Of a stretch of DNA of 64,000 nucleotides, positions 8,000 through 18,600 are shown piece by piece. Origin of the DNA: Steroidobacter agaridevorans. GTDB taxonomy: Bacteria; Pseudomonadota; Gammaproteobacteria; Steroidobacterales; Steroidobacteraceae. The DNA lies in contig NZ_BLJO01000001.1 of the NCBI RefSeq assembly GCF_009932555.1, positions 498,472 to 562,471 of the forward strand, given 5' to 3'. Position numbers and translations under genes: made by a program. Below the pieces are notes generated by a model. That model was not told the DNA's origin and did not search any database. It saw only the letters and a list, made by a program, of their open reading frames with translations. Each line of letters opens with the position of its first letter. Position 1 is the first letter of the stretch.

Positions 8000-9013
8000 T
8001 CAGTACATCGCATCCTGATCGGTCCCGCTCGCATGCGCAGCGGATTGTCCCATGTCCAGGAAGTCCTCGCTCGAAACGGCGTGACCGCCCAGACCGATCG
8101 GCATCATGTGCGACAACGCATCCAGCTTGAACAAGTCCGGCTGGCGCTTGCGATACGAGGTGATCGTCTTGGAAAGCGTCGACGAGACGCGTCCCAGATA
8201 ACGCGAGATCTCCGCCAGAGTGGCGATGCCACGCACCGTCGTATGCCAGGCGATCACAGCGCGAGCCAGCGCCAGTCTGCGCAGTCGTGACTTCGACAGC
8301 ACATCCTCGCGTGTCACATCCAGCATCCGGCAGACATCGTGGATGATCTGATCCGGCGTCATCCGCGTCGATCGCTTGGGCCGATGACCCGCCGCTTCGG
8401 CCAGTTCCGGCCCGCCGAGAATGCCGGGGGTTTTCGGCATGCCGCGTTCCACCAGCTTCACCGTCTCCGGCGTCGGCGCCTCGGCCATCAACATGTGATA
8501 AGCCTGAGCCTGATCGTCACGCTTGCCCAGCATGCGACGCGCGGTACCGCAATGGAGCCATGGCACTTCGTGCGCATTCGTGTACGCGTGATGACTCGAG
8601 TAAGCAAAATCCTCCGGCCGATCGGCCAGCCCCTTGAGCACGGGGACGTAATGAATGTAATGAACCAAGCTGGTCAGATACATTTTCGGATCGATGATCA
8701 CCGAGTCATAACGAACTTGAAACAGATGACCCCGCTCGCCGAGCTTGCGTTGAATGCCGCGCGCGTAGCGGCTCTTCACCCACTGCATGAAATGCCCCAG
8801 CGAGATCTCATCGATCTGCACGGCCAGATATATGGCCTCGGTGGTCCAGCAGTATGCATGCAGCCGCGCACCGGTACTGCGCAACGCCGCCTGGAGCACC
8901 GACTCGAATAGCTCGTAGTCCTCCGCGTGAGAGAAGATCGGCCGCTGTTTGGTGCCGCGCTGGACGACATGATAAGTGCCTCCAGGAATGTGGATCCGTC
9001 GTCGATATGACAT
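8000..9013 (-). CDS. Degenerate REP-type (Y1) transposase relative with DnaA-like C-terminus
   Basis: A 337-residue intact frame. Residues 1-150 match the REP-associated tyrosine transposase fold (IPGGTYHVVQRGT, GHLFQVRYDSVIIDP, YIHYVPVLKGL). The metal-binding HUH motif, normally NHYHLLLE or similar, reads EAIYLAVQ (59-66): both histidines are replaced (A60, Y62). A tyrosine (Y119) remains near the expected catalytic position. Residues about 215-290 resemble the DnaA C-terminal DNA-binding domain (IIHDVCRMLDVTREDVLS, SRYLGRVSSTLSKTI). No flanking terminal repeats are seen. Inference: an exapted DNA-binding protein rather than an active transposase. GGAG lies 8 bases before the ATG. Confidence 0.75.
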   Translation of the reverse strand: MSYRRRIHIPGGTYHVVQRGTKQRPIFSHAEDYELFESVLQAALRSTGARLHAYCWTTEAIYLAVQIDEISLGHFMQWVKSRYARGIQRKLGERGHLFQVRYDSVIIDPKMYLTSLVHYIHYVPVLKGLADRPEDFAYSSHHAYTNAHEVPWLHCGTARRMLGKRDDQAQAYHMLMAEAPTPETVKLVERGMPKTPGILGGPELAEAAGHRPKRSTRMTPDQIIHDVCRMLDVTREDVLSKSRLRRLALARAVIAWHTTVRGIATLAEISRYLGRVSSTLSKTITSYRKRQPDLFKLDALSHMMPIGLGGHAVSSEDFLDMGQSAAHASGTDQDAMY

Positions 9014-9431
9014 TGTTTAATCTCCGTTCATGAGCAAGAACCTACCCTGGTATGCACCCGCTGCAGTTGACTTGCCCCAGACACTTAGCCACTGCTTTCT
9101 TGTGATAATCGAGCGCGGAGCTTCCATCGCCGCTGTTGCCATTGATATGACATCGACCAAGAACCGCCAACGGCGGGCGATGTCTCCAAGTCTCACAGCA
9201 CGGTTATTTGCTTTTTATGTAACTGCTGCGTGATCGCTCGATGCTGAGCGATGGCCAACGATGCGCAACTCGCGCCGATGCACGTGAACTAGCGATCGAT
9301 GCGCAAGCAAACAATCGAACGTCTGGGAATGCGAGTATCGATCGGCGACATGACACGCGAGGATTGCGCGCCGTTAGTAACTCGCGTTGTATCGCGAAGC
9401 TTGCGCGATGCGCGCCGGCTGACACGGACTG
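9014..9431. other. Intergenic region between transposase relative and RpiR gene
   Basis: About 420 bases with no supported gene. It contains one inverted repeat, ATCGCTC (9233-9239) with GAGCGAT (9246-9252), and a 10-base direct repeat CGATGCGCAA. Neither strand shows a T-run after the hairpin. Function unknown. Confidence 0.4.
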
Positions 9432-10280
9432 TCAGAGTTTTGGGTCCAGCAGGTGCTGCACGTGTTCGAGATTGGTATTCAGCTGCTCCAGGCGATCGCC
9501 GTCGCACATGAGCACGAATATTTGATCGAGCAGGTGCTGGAGCGCCGACTGATAAAGCAGCGGCTGGACGTGGGATCGCTCGTCGTGCGCCGATACGAGC
9601 AAGGTGGCATCGGCATGCGCGCGCAGCGGATTGGATGTATGTCGCGTGACCGAGACGATCTTGCCTTGCCGCTCGCGAAACTGACGACAAAGCTGGTTGA
9701 GCGCCGCATGCTGTCCTTGCTCGGAGAACACTACCAGCACATCGCCGCGATCGGCGCTGGAGATGTTTGCGGTCATCGGCACTGCGTCGGCGTGGTGCAA
9801 GGCTAAAGTGCCAAGCAATGCCAGGCGCTGCGCGAATGCCTGGGCCGCAAGGCCATCGTCGCCAAAGCCGATGCAAAATACTTTACCGGCGCGACTCAGC
9901 AAGGTAGCGATCTCGTTGAGCGTCCCGGCGTCGTTGATCAGTCGGGTCTCTTCCTCGGCCCGAGACTTGCTCTGCCACAGAGTTTCGGCCAGCGACTCCC
10001 GAACCGTGGCGCGCGCGGATTTGGCAGTCGCCTTGACCGGCACATCGCTGCCACGCGCCACCGCCTCGCCAATCGAGTACTTCAGGTCGGGATAGCCCTT
10101 GAAGCCGAGCTTCTGACTGAATTTCACCACGCTCGATTGACTGATCTGCAGCGCATCGGCGAGCTGCTGCGACGAGTAGTCCCGCAGCAGATGCGCGTTC
10201 TCGAGCATGAAATCGGCGATGCGGCGCTCGATCGCCGACATCTGATCCCGTTCCGCCCGGATCTTGAGAAGTGAGGACAT
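9432..10280 (-). CDS. RpiR/MurR-family transcriptional regulator
   Basis: A 282-residue regulator with an N-terminal RpiR helix-turn-helix (IRAERDQMSAIERRIADFML, SQQLADALQISQSSVVKFSQ, residues about 5-75) and a C-terminal SIS sugar-phosphate-binding domain (VFCIGFGDDGLAAQAFAQRL onward, about 130-250). It is last in a tight minus-strand operon, 6 bases after the dipeptide epimerase gene. RpiR proteins often answer to phosphosugars; MurR senses MurNAc-6-phosphate. Together with a murein-peptide operon, a MurR-like ligand is plausible, but no MurNAc-6-P etherase gene is in the window. The direct ligand is unknown. Confidence 0.88.
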   Translation of the reverse strand: MSSLLKIRAERDQMSAIERRIADFMLENAHLLRDYSSQQLADALQISQSSVVKFSQKLGFKGYPDLKYSIGEAVARGSDVPVKATAKSARATVRESLAETLWQSKSRAEEETRLINDAGTLNEIATLLSRAGKVFCIGFGDDGLAAQAFAQRLALLGTLALHHADAVPMTANISSADRGDVLVVFSEQGQHAALNQLCRQFRERQGKIVSVTRHTSNPLRAHADATLLVSAHDERSHVQPLLYQSALQHLLDQIFVLMCDGDRLEQLNTNLEHVQHLLDPKL

Positions 10281-10286
10281 GCCCGC

Positions 10287-11378
10287 TCAGAGCCTCTGCA
10301 GTCCCCGGATCTCGCGGATGCCCAGACCCGGTGCGTCGGTGATCGAGATCTCCGACTCGTTGAAGATCACGCCGCCATCGACTGGATTGAACGCGCACAA
10401 CGAGGGACCGTCGAGGTCGACTTTGGTAATCACGTTGGCCTTCGCGACAGCGACATGCACCGCCGCCGCCACACTGATGCTGGTCTCGAGCATGCAGCCG
10501 ATCATGCATTCGATGCCGTGCAGCGCCGCGATGTCGGCGATATGGATGGCGCTCGAGATGCCGCCGGTCTTCATGAGCTTGATATTGATGATGTCCGCCG
10601 CCCGCATGCGGATCAGCTCGATCACCTGCGTCGGGCCGAACACGCTCTCGTCCGCCATGATCGGCGTGTGTACGCGCTCGGTGACATATCGCAAGCCATC
10701 CAGATCCTGGGCTTTGACCGGCTGCTCGACCAGCTCGAGTTTGACCCCGGCGTCCTCCAGCGTCTGCAACGCATAGACGGCCTGCTTCGCGGTCCAGCCT
10801 TGATTGGCGTCGAGCCGCAGCAGCGCTCGATCTTCGACCGCGGCATAGATGGCTTTGATGCGCTCGATATCGACGCCGATATCTTTGCCCACCTTGATCT
10901 TCAGCGCCTCGAAGCCGCGCTCCACCGCCTGGATGGAATCGGCGACCATCTTATCGATGTAATCCACACTGATCGTGATGTCCGTGGTCACGACCGGATC
11001 GCCGCCGCCCAGCATCTTGTACAGCGGCGCGTTGTAGAGCTGCCCGAACAGATCGTAGACCGCGATCTCGACCGCCGCCTTGGCGCTGGAATTTTTCTCC
11101 AGCGACGTCTGGATCAGCTGCGTGATGCGATTCAGATTGGCGATGTCCTGCCCGATCAGGCGCGGCGCGATGAACTTCGCGATGGCCTCGATGATGGAGC
11201 CATGCGTATCGCCGGTGATGACAGCCGTCGCCGGCGCTTCGCCGTAGCCGATATTGCCGGTGTCGGTGTGGATCTCGACAACGATGTCTTCGACCATGTC
11301 CACGGTGCGCAACGCCGTTTTGAAGGCGGTCTTCAGCGGCACGCGCAACATGCCATAGCGAATCTCAGTAATCTTCAT
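10287..11378 (-). CDS. Dipeptide epimerase (L-Ala-D/L-Glu type), enolase superfamily
   Basis: A 363-residue muconate-lactonizing / enolase superfamily enzyme. The active-site set fits L-Ala-D/L-Glu epimerases: K160-I-K162 acid/base, metal ligands D190 (LDANQGW), E218 and D243 (ADES), and K267 on the opposite face; GCMLETS follows at 294-300. These positions are close to those of Bacillus YkfB. The reaction turns the murein dipeptide L-Ala-D-Glu into L-Ala-L-Glu, which ordinary peptidases can split. Its start overlaps the NlpC/P60 stop by ATGA, so the two products are made together. Another dipeptide specificity cannot be excluded. Confidence 0.88.
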   Translation of the reverse strand: MKITEIRYGMLRVPLKTAFKTALRTVDMVEDIVVEIHTDTGNIGYGEAPATAVITGDTHGSIIEAIAKFIAPRLIGQDIANLNRITQLIQTSLEKNSSAKAAVEIAVYDLFGQLYNAPLYKMLGGGDPVVTTDITISVDYIDKMVADSIQAVERGFEALKIKVGKDIGVDIERIKAIYAAVEDRALLRLDANQGWTAKQAVYALQTLEDAGVKLELVEQPVKAQDLDGLRYVTERVHTPIMADESVFGPTQVIELIRMRAADIINIKLMKTGGISSAIHIADIAALHGIECMIGCMLETSISVAAAVHVAVAKANVITKVDLDGPSLCAFNPVDGGVIFNESEISITDAPGLGIREIRGLQRL

Positions 11379-12793
11379 GGTGCTCTCGACGCTGGTCCGC
11401 CAGCGATGCGGATTCTCTGGATGCTGTACACGCGATCGATCATGGGGCGGCCGTCGCTCAGCAGCAGCGGCAGCAGCGGTGTGACCGAGACACCGTTCAA
11501 CCTGGCACGCTCGATATCGCCGCCGCGGCCGCGAAAGCTGATGCCGGTCGTGTCGTGAATGATGTAGGGCTCGCCATTCTCATGACCGATCACCATCATG
11601 ACGTGGCCTGGGATATAGATGAGATCGCCGACCTGCGCCTCGCGCAGCAGTTGCACTCGCGCCTCATGACCGTCAGCGTCGGTGAGCTCGATGCGATTGA
11701 GCGCCGGGCTCACGCCCTGATCGCGAGTATTGCGCGGCAACTGGACGCCGAAGCTTCGATACACTTCGGAGACGAAGCCGCTGCAGTCGCGCGCATCGTA
11801 CGAGTGCCCCCAGCCATAGCGCTCCCCAAGGAACTTGAAGCCCTGGCGCAAGATGTTTGCTCGCGTCAGTGGCAAGTAGTCGTTATCGACTTCCTGACTC
11901 TTCGGCAGCAGCGCCGGCGAGAACTGCAGCGACCCGTCGGCTGCGCGGTACGGAAGCTCGATGACATGCGCTGTGTACGGATGCTGACCGTTGACGGGAG
12001 ATTCGATCGGCCAATCCGGCAACAGCGGCACGCGTGCGCCCATCTCGAGTTGCAGGCCGGATACCTCGGGACGCTCCGGCGTGTAAACCGTGTGCGCCTT
12101 CGCACCGGTCACCACGACATATGGTGACTTGTGCGTGTAAACGAAGACTCGATTGCGATCACCTTCGGCCACCGCATTCTTCTCAATCCACGCGGCGTAG
12201 AGCGCGCCGACCACGAACAGCCATTCGCCGTCGCGGCTCGCATGCGCGATGACTACCGGCGTTCCCGGAAACAGCGCGTTCTCCTGAAAGCGGTCGATGT
12301 CTGTGTCATCGGTGCTGGAGAACACTCGCGCGCGGGTCGGAAAAGTGCGGAGGTCGGCGCGACGCACGACCATGCCATATCGAGTCGCTTGCGAGGACGC
12401 AATGCCATCGAGATTCAACGACGCCATCCAGTCATCGAGTTGCTGAGCGCTTACCGCCCGGCCTTGTTCGTCATAGAGCGTCCGCGTGGGCCGAGAAGAC
12501 ATAGCTTCGATCCAAGCGCGCACGTCCGCCGCCGCCAGCGACGTCGGCAGCTGTTCGAGATTTCGCACGGACTTGTCGGTCTGTTTCAATCGCTCGTTTT
12601 GCTGAGCGATCGCCGAGGTATCGAGCAGAACGGCATTGGCGCGCGGCGCGCGCCGGGCCCAATACTCCGCCGTGAGATGCGTGGGCTCCACACCGATGAC
12701 TCCGAGCGGTCCACCGACTCCAGTCTGCTCGCGAGGTGCGCTAGCACAGCCGGCGATCAGCACGAGCCACAAGAATATCCAATACCTGCGCAT
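11375..12793 (-). CDS. NlpC/P60 gamma-D-glutamyl endopeptidase lipoprotein with SH3-type domains
   Basis: A 472-residue exported lipoprotein (lipobox LIAGC, C16). The middle (about 130-290) contains SH3b-like segments (RYGMVVRRADLRTFPTRARV; WLFVVGALYAAWIEK). The C-terminal NlpC/P60 domain has the catalytic Cys337 (DARDCSGF), His397 (IPGHVMMV) and His413 (YIIHDTTG). This architecture is that of YkfC-type enzymes, which cut between D-Glu and the diamino acid to release L-Ala-D-Glu. The ATG at 12793 shares its A with the upstream permease stop (TGATG). It would act in the periplasm, giving the epimerase its substrate after import. Confidence 0.88.
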   Translation of the reverse strand: MRRYWIFLWLVLIAGCASAPREQTGVGGPLGVIGVEPTHLTAEYWARRAPRANAVLLDTSAIAQQNERLKQTDKSVRNLEQLPTSLAAADVRAWIEAMSSRPTRTLYDEQGRAVSAQQLDDWMASLNLDGIASSQATRYGMVVRRADLRTFPTRARVFSSTDDTDIDRFQENALFPGTPVVIAHASRDGEWLFVVGALYAAWIEKNAVAEGDRNRVFVYTHKSPYVVVTGAKAHTVYTPERPEVSGLQLEMGARVPLLPDWPIESPVNGQHPYTAHVIELPYRAADGSLQFSPALLPKSQEVDNDYLPLTRANILRQGFKFLGERYGWGHSYDARDCSGFVSEVYRSFGVQLPRNTRDQGVSPALNRIELTDADGHEARVQLLREAQVGDLIYIPGHVMMVIGHENGEPYIIHDTTGISFRGRGGDIERARLNGVSVTPLLPLLLSDGRPMIDRVYSIQRIRIAGGPASRAP

Positions 12794-13959
12794 CAACCCG
12801 CTCCCGCCGGCGCCAGCGAGGACAGCACACTCGCCATGAACAATCCCATGCCGGTCCCCAGGATGAGTCCCAGCATCGCAAGCAACACCGCGATGGGAAC
12901 GAGCACCGGGGAATACGTCGCCGCCAGCACCGGGGCCGAGGCAACACCGCCGATCTGTGCGAGCGATGAAATGCCGCACAGGTACAGATCGAAACGAAAC
13001 ACTCGCGCCAGCAGCGCCAGCATGCCGATGTGCAACAGCATCGTGATGAAGCCGCAGAGAATGAAGAGCGGCGCCGAAGCGAGTCCGTGGAAATTACTCT
13101 GCGAAGCCAGCACGGCCACGAGCAATGCCAGCAGCGCAGAGCCCGTCCATGCGGGGCCAGGAATGCGCGCGAGCGGCGTGCGGGCAATGACCAGACCGGC
13201 CACGGTTGCCAGCAACACCGTCCAAGACGTCTGGGTCAGCATTGCCGACGTTGGCATCGAGCGTGCGAGCCGTGCCGCCCCCAGCCCGACGATTATCGCC
13301 AGGCCGAGCCACAGCACGATGTGTCCCAGTCTCGGGGGCCCAGTCGATGAGACTGCGGCCAGTCGAGGATATTCGTGACCGCTTCGATCCGCGCCCGTCC
13401 ATCGATTGAAGGCCGGAGCAAAGGCGCCGGTCGAAAACAGCACCAGCACCCAGACCGAATAACAAAGTGCGTCGGCCAACAGCACGGACGGCAACGCACT
13501 TTCGGACAGCCCGATGACTTGCTTGACCGCCACGAGGTTCGCGGAGCCGCCGGTCCAGGTCGCACTCAGCGCGGCGAGCATCTTCCAACCTTCCACCGGC
13601 AGCACGGACCGGAACAGCACGAACACGAGCGTCACCGCAAGCAGGATGCTCAGCATCGCGCACGCGAAAACCCCAAGCACTCGCGGTCCCACGGCGAGGA
13701 TGGCCCGCAAGTCGCAGGTCACCATTAGAAGAAACAGCAGCGCAGGAAGCAGCAGCGAAGTCAGAGTTCGTTGCGCACCCTGAATCTCGGGAGTCGCGGT
13801 CCACAACCCGCCTACCGCCAGCGCCGTCACAAATAAATAAGTCCAGACGATCGGCGGCAACACGGAGAACACCCGCCACTGGAAACGTTTCTCCAGCGAC
13901 GGGAACACCCCCGCGGCCAGCGGCATGAGTGCGAGATAGGGCCAGACGGTCTGGATCAT
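12793..13959 (-). CDS. DUF819 (YjcL-type) membrane protein, probable dipeptide permease
   Basis: A 388-residue protein with about ten hydrophobic segments and the DUF819 hallmark WTGGSANLVAVKQVIG near the middle. No transporter has an established substrate in this family as far as I can recall; homologues often neighbour murein dipeptide epimerases. It is first in the operon permease / endopeptidase / epimerase / regulator, with 1-base and 4-base overlaps, so it is the natural candidate to import L-Ala-D-Glu across the inner membrane (inference). The divergent transglutaminase-like gene shares the 106-base promoter gap. Confidence 0.8.
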   Translation of the reverse strand: MIQTVWPYLALMPLAAGVFPSLEKRFQWRVFSVLPPIVWTYLFVTALAVGGLWTATPEIQGAQRTLTSLLLPALLFLLMVTCDLRAILAVGPRVLGVFACAMLSILLAVTLVFVLFRSVLPVEGWKMLAALSATWTGGSANLVAVKQVIGLSESALPSVLLADALCYSVWVLVLFSTGAFAPAFNRWTGADRSGHEYPRLAAVSSTGPPRLGHIVLWLGLAIIVGLGAARLARSMPTSAMLTQTSWTVLLATVAGLVIARTPLARIPGPAWTGSALLALLVAVLASQSNFHGLASAPLFILCGFITMLLHIGMLALLARVFRFDLYLCGISSLAQIGGVASAPVLAATYSPVLVPIAVLLAMLGLILGTGMGLFMASVLSSLAPAGAG

Positions 13960-14004
13960 CGCAACTCGCAGCCGGGCTTGAGGCGGAGGGTTCGCATGGG
14001 CTCA

Positions 14005-14040
14005 GAATATTCGCTTCTTCTTTGGTTTGAAGCAAGAATA
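14005..14040. promoter_or_regulatory. Candidate operator in the divergent murein-peptide promoter
   Basis: The gap between the two divergent arms contains GAATATTC (14005-14012, perfect palindrome) and, overlapping at its edge, GCTTC (14013-14017) with GAAGC (14029-14033) as an interrupted inverted repeat. The local RpiR protein is the obvious candidate binder. Binding is inference only. Confidence 0.35.
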
Positions 14041-14065
14041 AATTATTGACCACCGCTTCGCGGCC

Positions 14066-15628
14066 GTGTTACACCATTACTACACCGCGCCCGAATCAAC
14101 TGTCGCCGACGTGGACACCTGCAAAGTGACTGCTCGACTGCCTCTACCATGCAAACGGGAAACCAGCATCCCTCGCGCGGGGCTCGCCGCATTGGTGGCA
14201 TCGGTCGTCGTAATTGTCTGCCCCGTCAACGCGCGCGCCGCCGACCAGGTCGCGCCATCTTCGGACGTAATTCGGCTGGTCGATGCCGGCAACTTCGCTG
14301 CCGCTGAAAAATCCATCGACCATGCGCTCCGCTCCTCCTCGCTTGCTCCCGAAGAGCGCAGGTCTTACGAATTCGAGCGCGAGCGCATGCGGCGCATCCT
14401 GCTCGATTTCAGTCTGACGCCGGGCGATGCGCAGGCGCGCGTTCGCAAACTGATTCCGGATCTCACCGACGCAGAGTTCGCCCGATGGGACGCGGCCGGC
14501 CTGCTCGAATCGCGCGTGATCGATGGCCAGAAGAAATACTTCAATCGAGCGCCCTCCAATCTGTTTCGCCTGAGCGCGGAAGCTCGCGATCGTAGAGCGA
14601 ACCCCTCGCCTTTCAATGACAGTCCGCTCGAGCGACCTCATCCCCACCACAGGGAAGTGCTCGCGCAAGCCAAGGCGACGGGCAAGAGCCCTGTCGCGCC
14701 TCGTCGAGTGCGGATCACGCAATCCATCACGGTCGATGCCGATGCGGTCCCCGTGGGCGAGACGATTCGTGCCTGGATCCCGTATCCGCGAGCGATTCAA
14801 GGCCAGCAGGAGAATATCCGATTTATCAGCAGCGCCCCGGACAAGCATCAGCTCGCACCGGAGTCTGCCCTGCAACGCACGGTGTATTTCGAGCAGGCCG
14901 CCGCGGCCTCGAAGCCGACGACCTTCTCGGTCACCTACGAGCTGACCATCTTCGGTCAGCATACGCAGATCGATCCTGAAAAAGTCGTGCCTGCCACGCC
15001 TTCGGCAGCCCTGACGCCATCCATGGGCGAACGTCCGCCCCACATCGTATTCACCGACGCCATGCGCAAGTTTTCGCGCGAAGTCGTTGGCGACGAAAAG
15101 AACCCTTATCGAATCGCCCAGAAGCTGTACGCCGCTGTCGACCGCATTCCCTGGGCCGGCGCGCTCGAATACTCCACGATTTCAAACATCAGCGACTACG
15201 CGCTGCGCGCCGGCCACGCGGATTGCGGCCAGCAAACGCTGCTCCTCATGACGCTGCTCCGCCTGAATGGCATTCCGGCCCGCTGGCAATCGGGCTGGAT
15301 CTTCTCCGATGGCGCCTACGACAACATGCACGACTGGGGATGGTTGTACCTGGCGCCGTATGGCTGGGTGCCGATGGATGTGACCTTCGGCCGCTTCGAC
15401 TCCGGCGACGCGACGCTCGACGCCTTCTATCTCGGCTCCTTCGACGCCTACCGCGTCGCCTTCAATGACGATTACAGCCAGCCGTTCGTGCCAGCCAAAC
15501 AGCACTTCCGCTCCGAAACCGTCGACCTGCAACGCGGCGAGGTGGAGTGGCGCGGCGGCAATCTTTATTTCGATCGCTGGGACTACGACTTCAAGGCAAC
15601 GCTGCTATCGAACCCACGAACGGATTGA
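14066..15628 (+). CDS. Exported transglutaminase-like cysteine protein
   Basis: A 520-residue protein beginning at GTG 14066; a hydrophobic export segment (LAALVASVVVIVCPVNARAA) ends near residue 58, so a later start such as GTG 14110 is possible. Residues about 60-190 are charged and helical. The C-terminal transglutaminase core has Cys387 (HADCGQQTLLL), His422 (MHDWGWLY) and Asp438 (MDVTFG), the complete catalytic triad. Most bacterial members act as peptidases or amidases rather than cross-linkers. It lies 30 bases before a TonB receptor gene and divergent from the murein-peptide operon, so it may process peptides at the envelope (inference). Confidence 0.82.
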   Translation: MLHHYYTAPESTVADVDTCKVTARLPLPCKRETSIPRAGLAALVASVVVIVCPVNARAADQVAPSSDVIRLVDAGNFAAAEKSIDHALRSSSLAPEERRSYEFERERMRRILLDFSLTPGDAQARVRKLIPDLTDAEFARWDAAGLLESRVIDGQKKYFNRAPSNLFRLSAEARDRRANPSPFNDSPLERPHPHHREVLAQAKATGKSPVAPRRVRITQSITVDADAVPVGETIRAWIPYPRAIQGQQENIRFISSAPDKHQLAPESALQRTVYFEQAAAASKPTTFSVTYELTIFGQHTQIDPEKVVPATPSAALTPSMGERPPHIVFTDAMRKFSREVVGDEKNPYRIAQKLYAAVDRIPWAGALEYSTISNISDYALRAGHADCGQQTLLLMTLLRLNGIPARWQSGWIFSDGAYDNMHDWGWLYLAPYGWVPMDVTFGRFDSGDATLDAFYLGSFDAYRVAFNDDYSQPFVPAKQHFRSETVDLQRGEVEWRGGNLYFDRWDYDFKATLLSNPRTD

Positions 15629-15658
15629 TTTAAACGATAAACCTGGCCGGGAGGGTGT

Positions 15659-18600
15659 ATGAAAAAAAACCTATCGCTCAGATCAGCGCTCAAAGTGGCG
15701 CTGCGCATGGGAGTGAGCGCTGCAGCCATCGCGACGATGCCGCTGCAGATTACATATGCGGCGAGCAACGACGGCTCGCTGGTGGGCACGATCACTTCGA
15801 GCGATCAGAAGTCGCTGGAAGGCATCGAGATCACGGTGCGCAATCCAGAAACGGGCTTCACGCGCACGGTCAAGGCAGAGCCGGATGGCTCGTACCGCTT
15901 CCCCTTCCTGCCCGTCGGCAAGTACATCGTCGAAGGTACGCGTAACGGCGCGACCCTCGGCAAGCTCACCGAAGTCACGGTCGGCCTGGGTGTCGCGACG
16001 ACCGCAGATGTCACCGTGAATGTGAGCAACGTCGAGGAAATCTTCGTCGTTGGCACGCGCGTCGTGCGCGCCGTCGATGTGCGATCGACCGAGTCCTCTA
16101 CCAACCTGACGCGCGAGGATCTGGAGCGCCTGCCGGTGGATCGTGACATTGCCTCGGTTGCGCTGCTCGCACCCGGCATCGCCACGGGCGACTCTGGCCT
16201 GTGCGAAGACCGCACCACTTGCGTTTCGTTCGGCGGCTCGTCCGTCGCCGAGAACACGATTTACATCAACGGTCTCAACGTCACGGACTTCTACAACCGC
16301 GTCGGCGCATCTTCGGTGCCGTATGCGTTTTATAAGGAATTCGAGGTCAAGACCGGCGGCTACTCGGTCGAATTCGGCCGCACCACCGGCGGCGTCATCA
16401 ATGCCGTCACGCGCTCCGGCACGAACGAGTTCGAATACGGCACCGAAGTGGCCTGGAAGCCGCACTCGCTCCAGAGCAGCAAGAGAAATCGTTTCAATCC
16501 GGACGGCACTGCTCGCATCATCGGCTCGTACGATCAATACGACAGCACCAGCGCCACCTTCTACGCCTCCGGCCCCATCGTCAAAGACAAATTGTTCTTC
16601 TTTGCGTTGTACGAAGCCCGCGACTATCAGCCGGAGAACACCTCCGACGACGGCGAAACCTTCTACAAGGCGAAGGAAGACAGCGGTTTCTGGGGCGCCA
16701 AGATCGACTGGCAGATCAACGACAAGAACCTGCTCGAGTTGCTCGCGTTCTCGGACGAGAACGAAGAGGTCCGGGACGGCTACGGCTTCGATTTTGTCTC
16801 CGGTTCCCAGGGCTCGTACCAGGAGACCCGCTTCACCGACAACGGCGGCTTGAACTGGTCGGCCACCTATACGACGTATCTGACCGATAACTTCTCCGCG
16901 AAGGCGCTGTACGGAGAGAACAATCGAGAGTTCTCACGCTTCGGCCTGAACGATCTGGAATGCTCGCGCTTCCGCGATCAGCGCGGTGCAACACCCCGCG
17001 ATCTGGGATGCACGAGTACATCCGCCGTCACCGAGCGCGATGACACCCGCGAAGCGGCGCGCCTGGATTTCGAGTGGGTCCTCGGCGAGCATCAATTGCG
17101 CTTCGGCCTGGATCACGAGACCAATTCCTCGGCCTATGAGCAGTTCTACCCCGGCCCGGATCGACTGCTCTACGAGATCTACGTGACCCGTGAGCCCACC
17201 AACTACTTCGGCACCACCGTGCCCGCCGGTACGGAGTTCATCCGCACCCGGCAGAACGAAGTGGACGGCGAATTCGAGACCATCAACTCGGCGTACTATC
17301 TCGAAGACAACTGGCAGGTCACGCCGAAACTGCTGCTGAACGCCGGCGTGCGCGTCGAGGCCTTCGACAACAAGAACTCCGACGGCGACAGCTATATCAA
17401 GATGGACGACATGATCGCGCCCCGCTTCGGCTTTTCGTGGGATGTAAAGGGCGACAACCGCAGCAAGATCTTCGGCAATGCCGGGCGTTACTTCCTGCCA
17501 GTGGCGAATGTCATCAACATCAAACAGGCAGGCGGCTTTCTCGATCGCCGCGACTATTACTATTTGGACCGGCTCGAAAGCTTCGAATACAACGGTGAGC
17601 TCAGTCTGCGGCCGATCCTGGGAGCACAGTTCGCCTCCGACGATTCCCAAGGCGACGGCACGGTGGGCGACTTGCGGGGTGAGGTCGATAGAGATCTGGA
17701 CCCGGTGTATCAGGACGAGTTGATTCTGGGCTTCCAGTCCATGATCGACGACAAGTGGTCCTGGGGCGTGCGCGGCATCTATCGCGAGCTCAACAACGCC
17801 ATCGACGACATCCAGATCACGTCGACGGGCATCTTCTGCGGCGGCGAGCCGGTCTCCGCCGGCTATGTCATGGCCAATCCGGGCCGGCCGGTCACGATCT
17901 ATTCCGATACGGATTGCGACGGCGAGGCCGATGGCTGGGTCACGGTCGATACCGGCCGGGGCGGCTGGGCATTGAACGACGGCGACGAGAACTACCTGGG
18001 CTCGGACGCCGGCTATACCGAGCCCAGACGCAACTACAAGGCGCTCGAACTGATGATCGATCGAGCCTGGGACGATTTGTGGTCGTTCAACGCCGTGTAC
18101 ACATTGTCGTATAGCAAGGGCAACGCCGAAGGTCCGATCAACTCCGATACCGACTTCGGCGATACGGGCCGCACCGAGGCCTTCGACGATCCCTGGGTGA
18201 ACTACGGCTCCTACGGCTACCTGCCCAACGATCATCGGCATCAGCTCAAGGTGCGCGGCGCCTATGCGCTGGGCGAGCATTGGCAAGTCGGCGGCACACT
18301 GACGGCGCAATCGGGCCGGCCCATCAGCGCCACCGGCGACTGCAATCCCTTCGACGGCAGTTGCTTCTACAGCTTCTTCATCTTGAACGACAGCACCGGG
18401 CAATATGAGCTGAGGCGGCGCGGCTCGGCAGGCCGGACGCCCTGGATCTTCGACCTCGGCGCGAATGTGACTTATCGACATTCGTTCTCGGCCGCGGATC
18501 TGAAAGTCACGCTCGCGGTGTACAACCTGCTGAACCAGCAGCGAGTCGTCGAGGTCAACGAGGAACTGGGATCGACCGGCGACCGACGCAACGAGTTCTA

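Noticed and set aside
9026-9050. REP-like element (GTAG plus short palindrome GTTC/GAAC) before the transposase relative
   Set aside because: The palindrome is only 4 bp and I found no second copy in the window; REP elements should be repeated.
9233-9252. Hairpin ATCGCTC/GAGCGAT as terminator of the RpiR operon
   Set aside because: No T-run on either strand and it lies 180 bases past the stop codon; kept only as an unexplained repeat.
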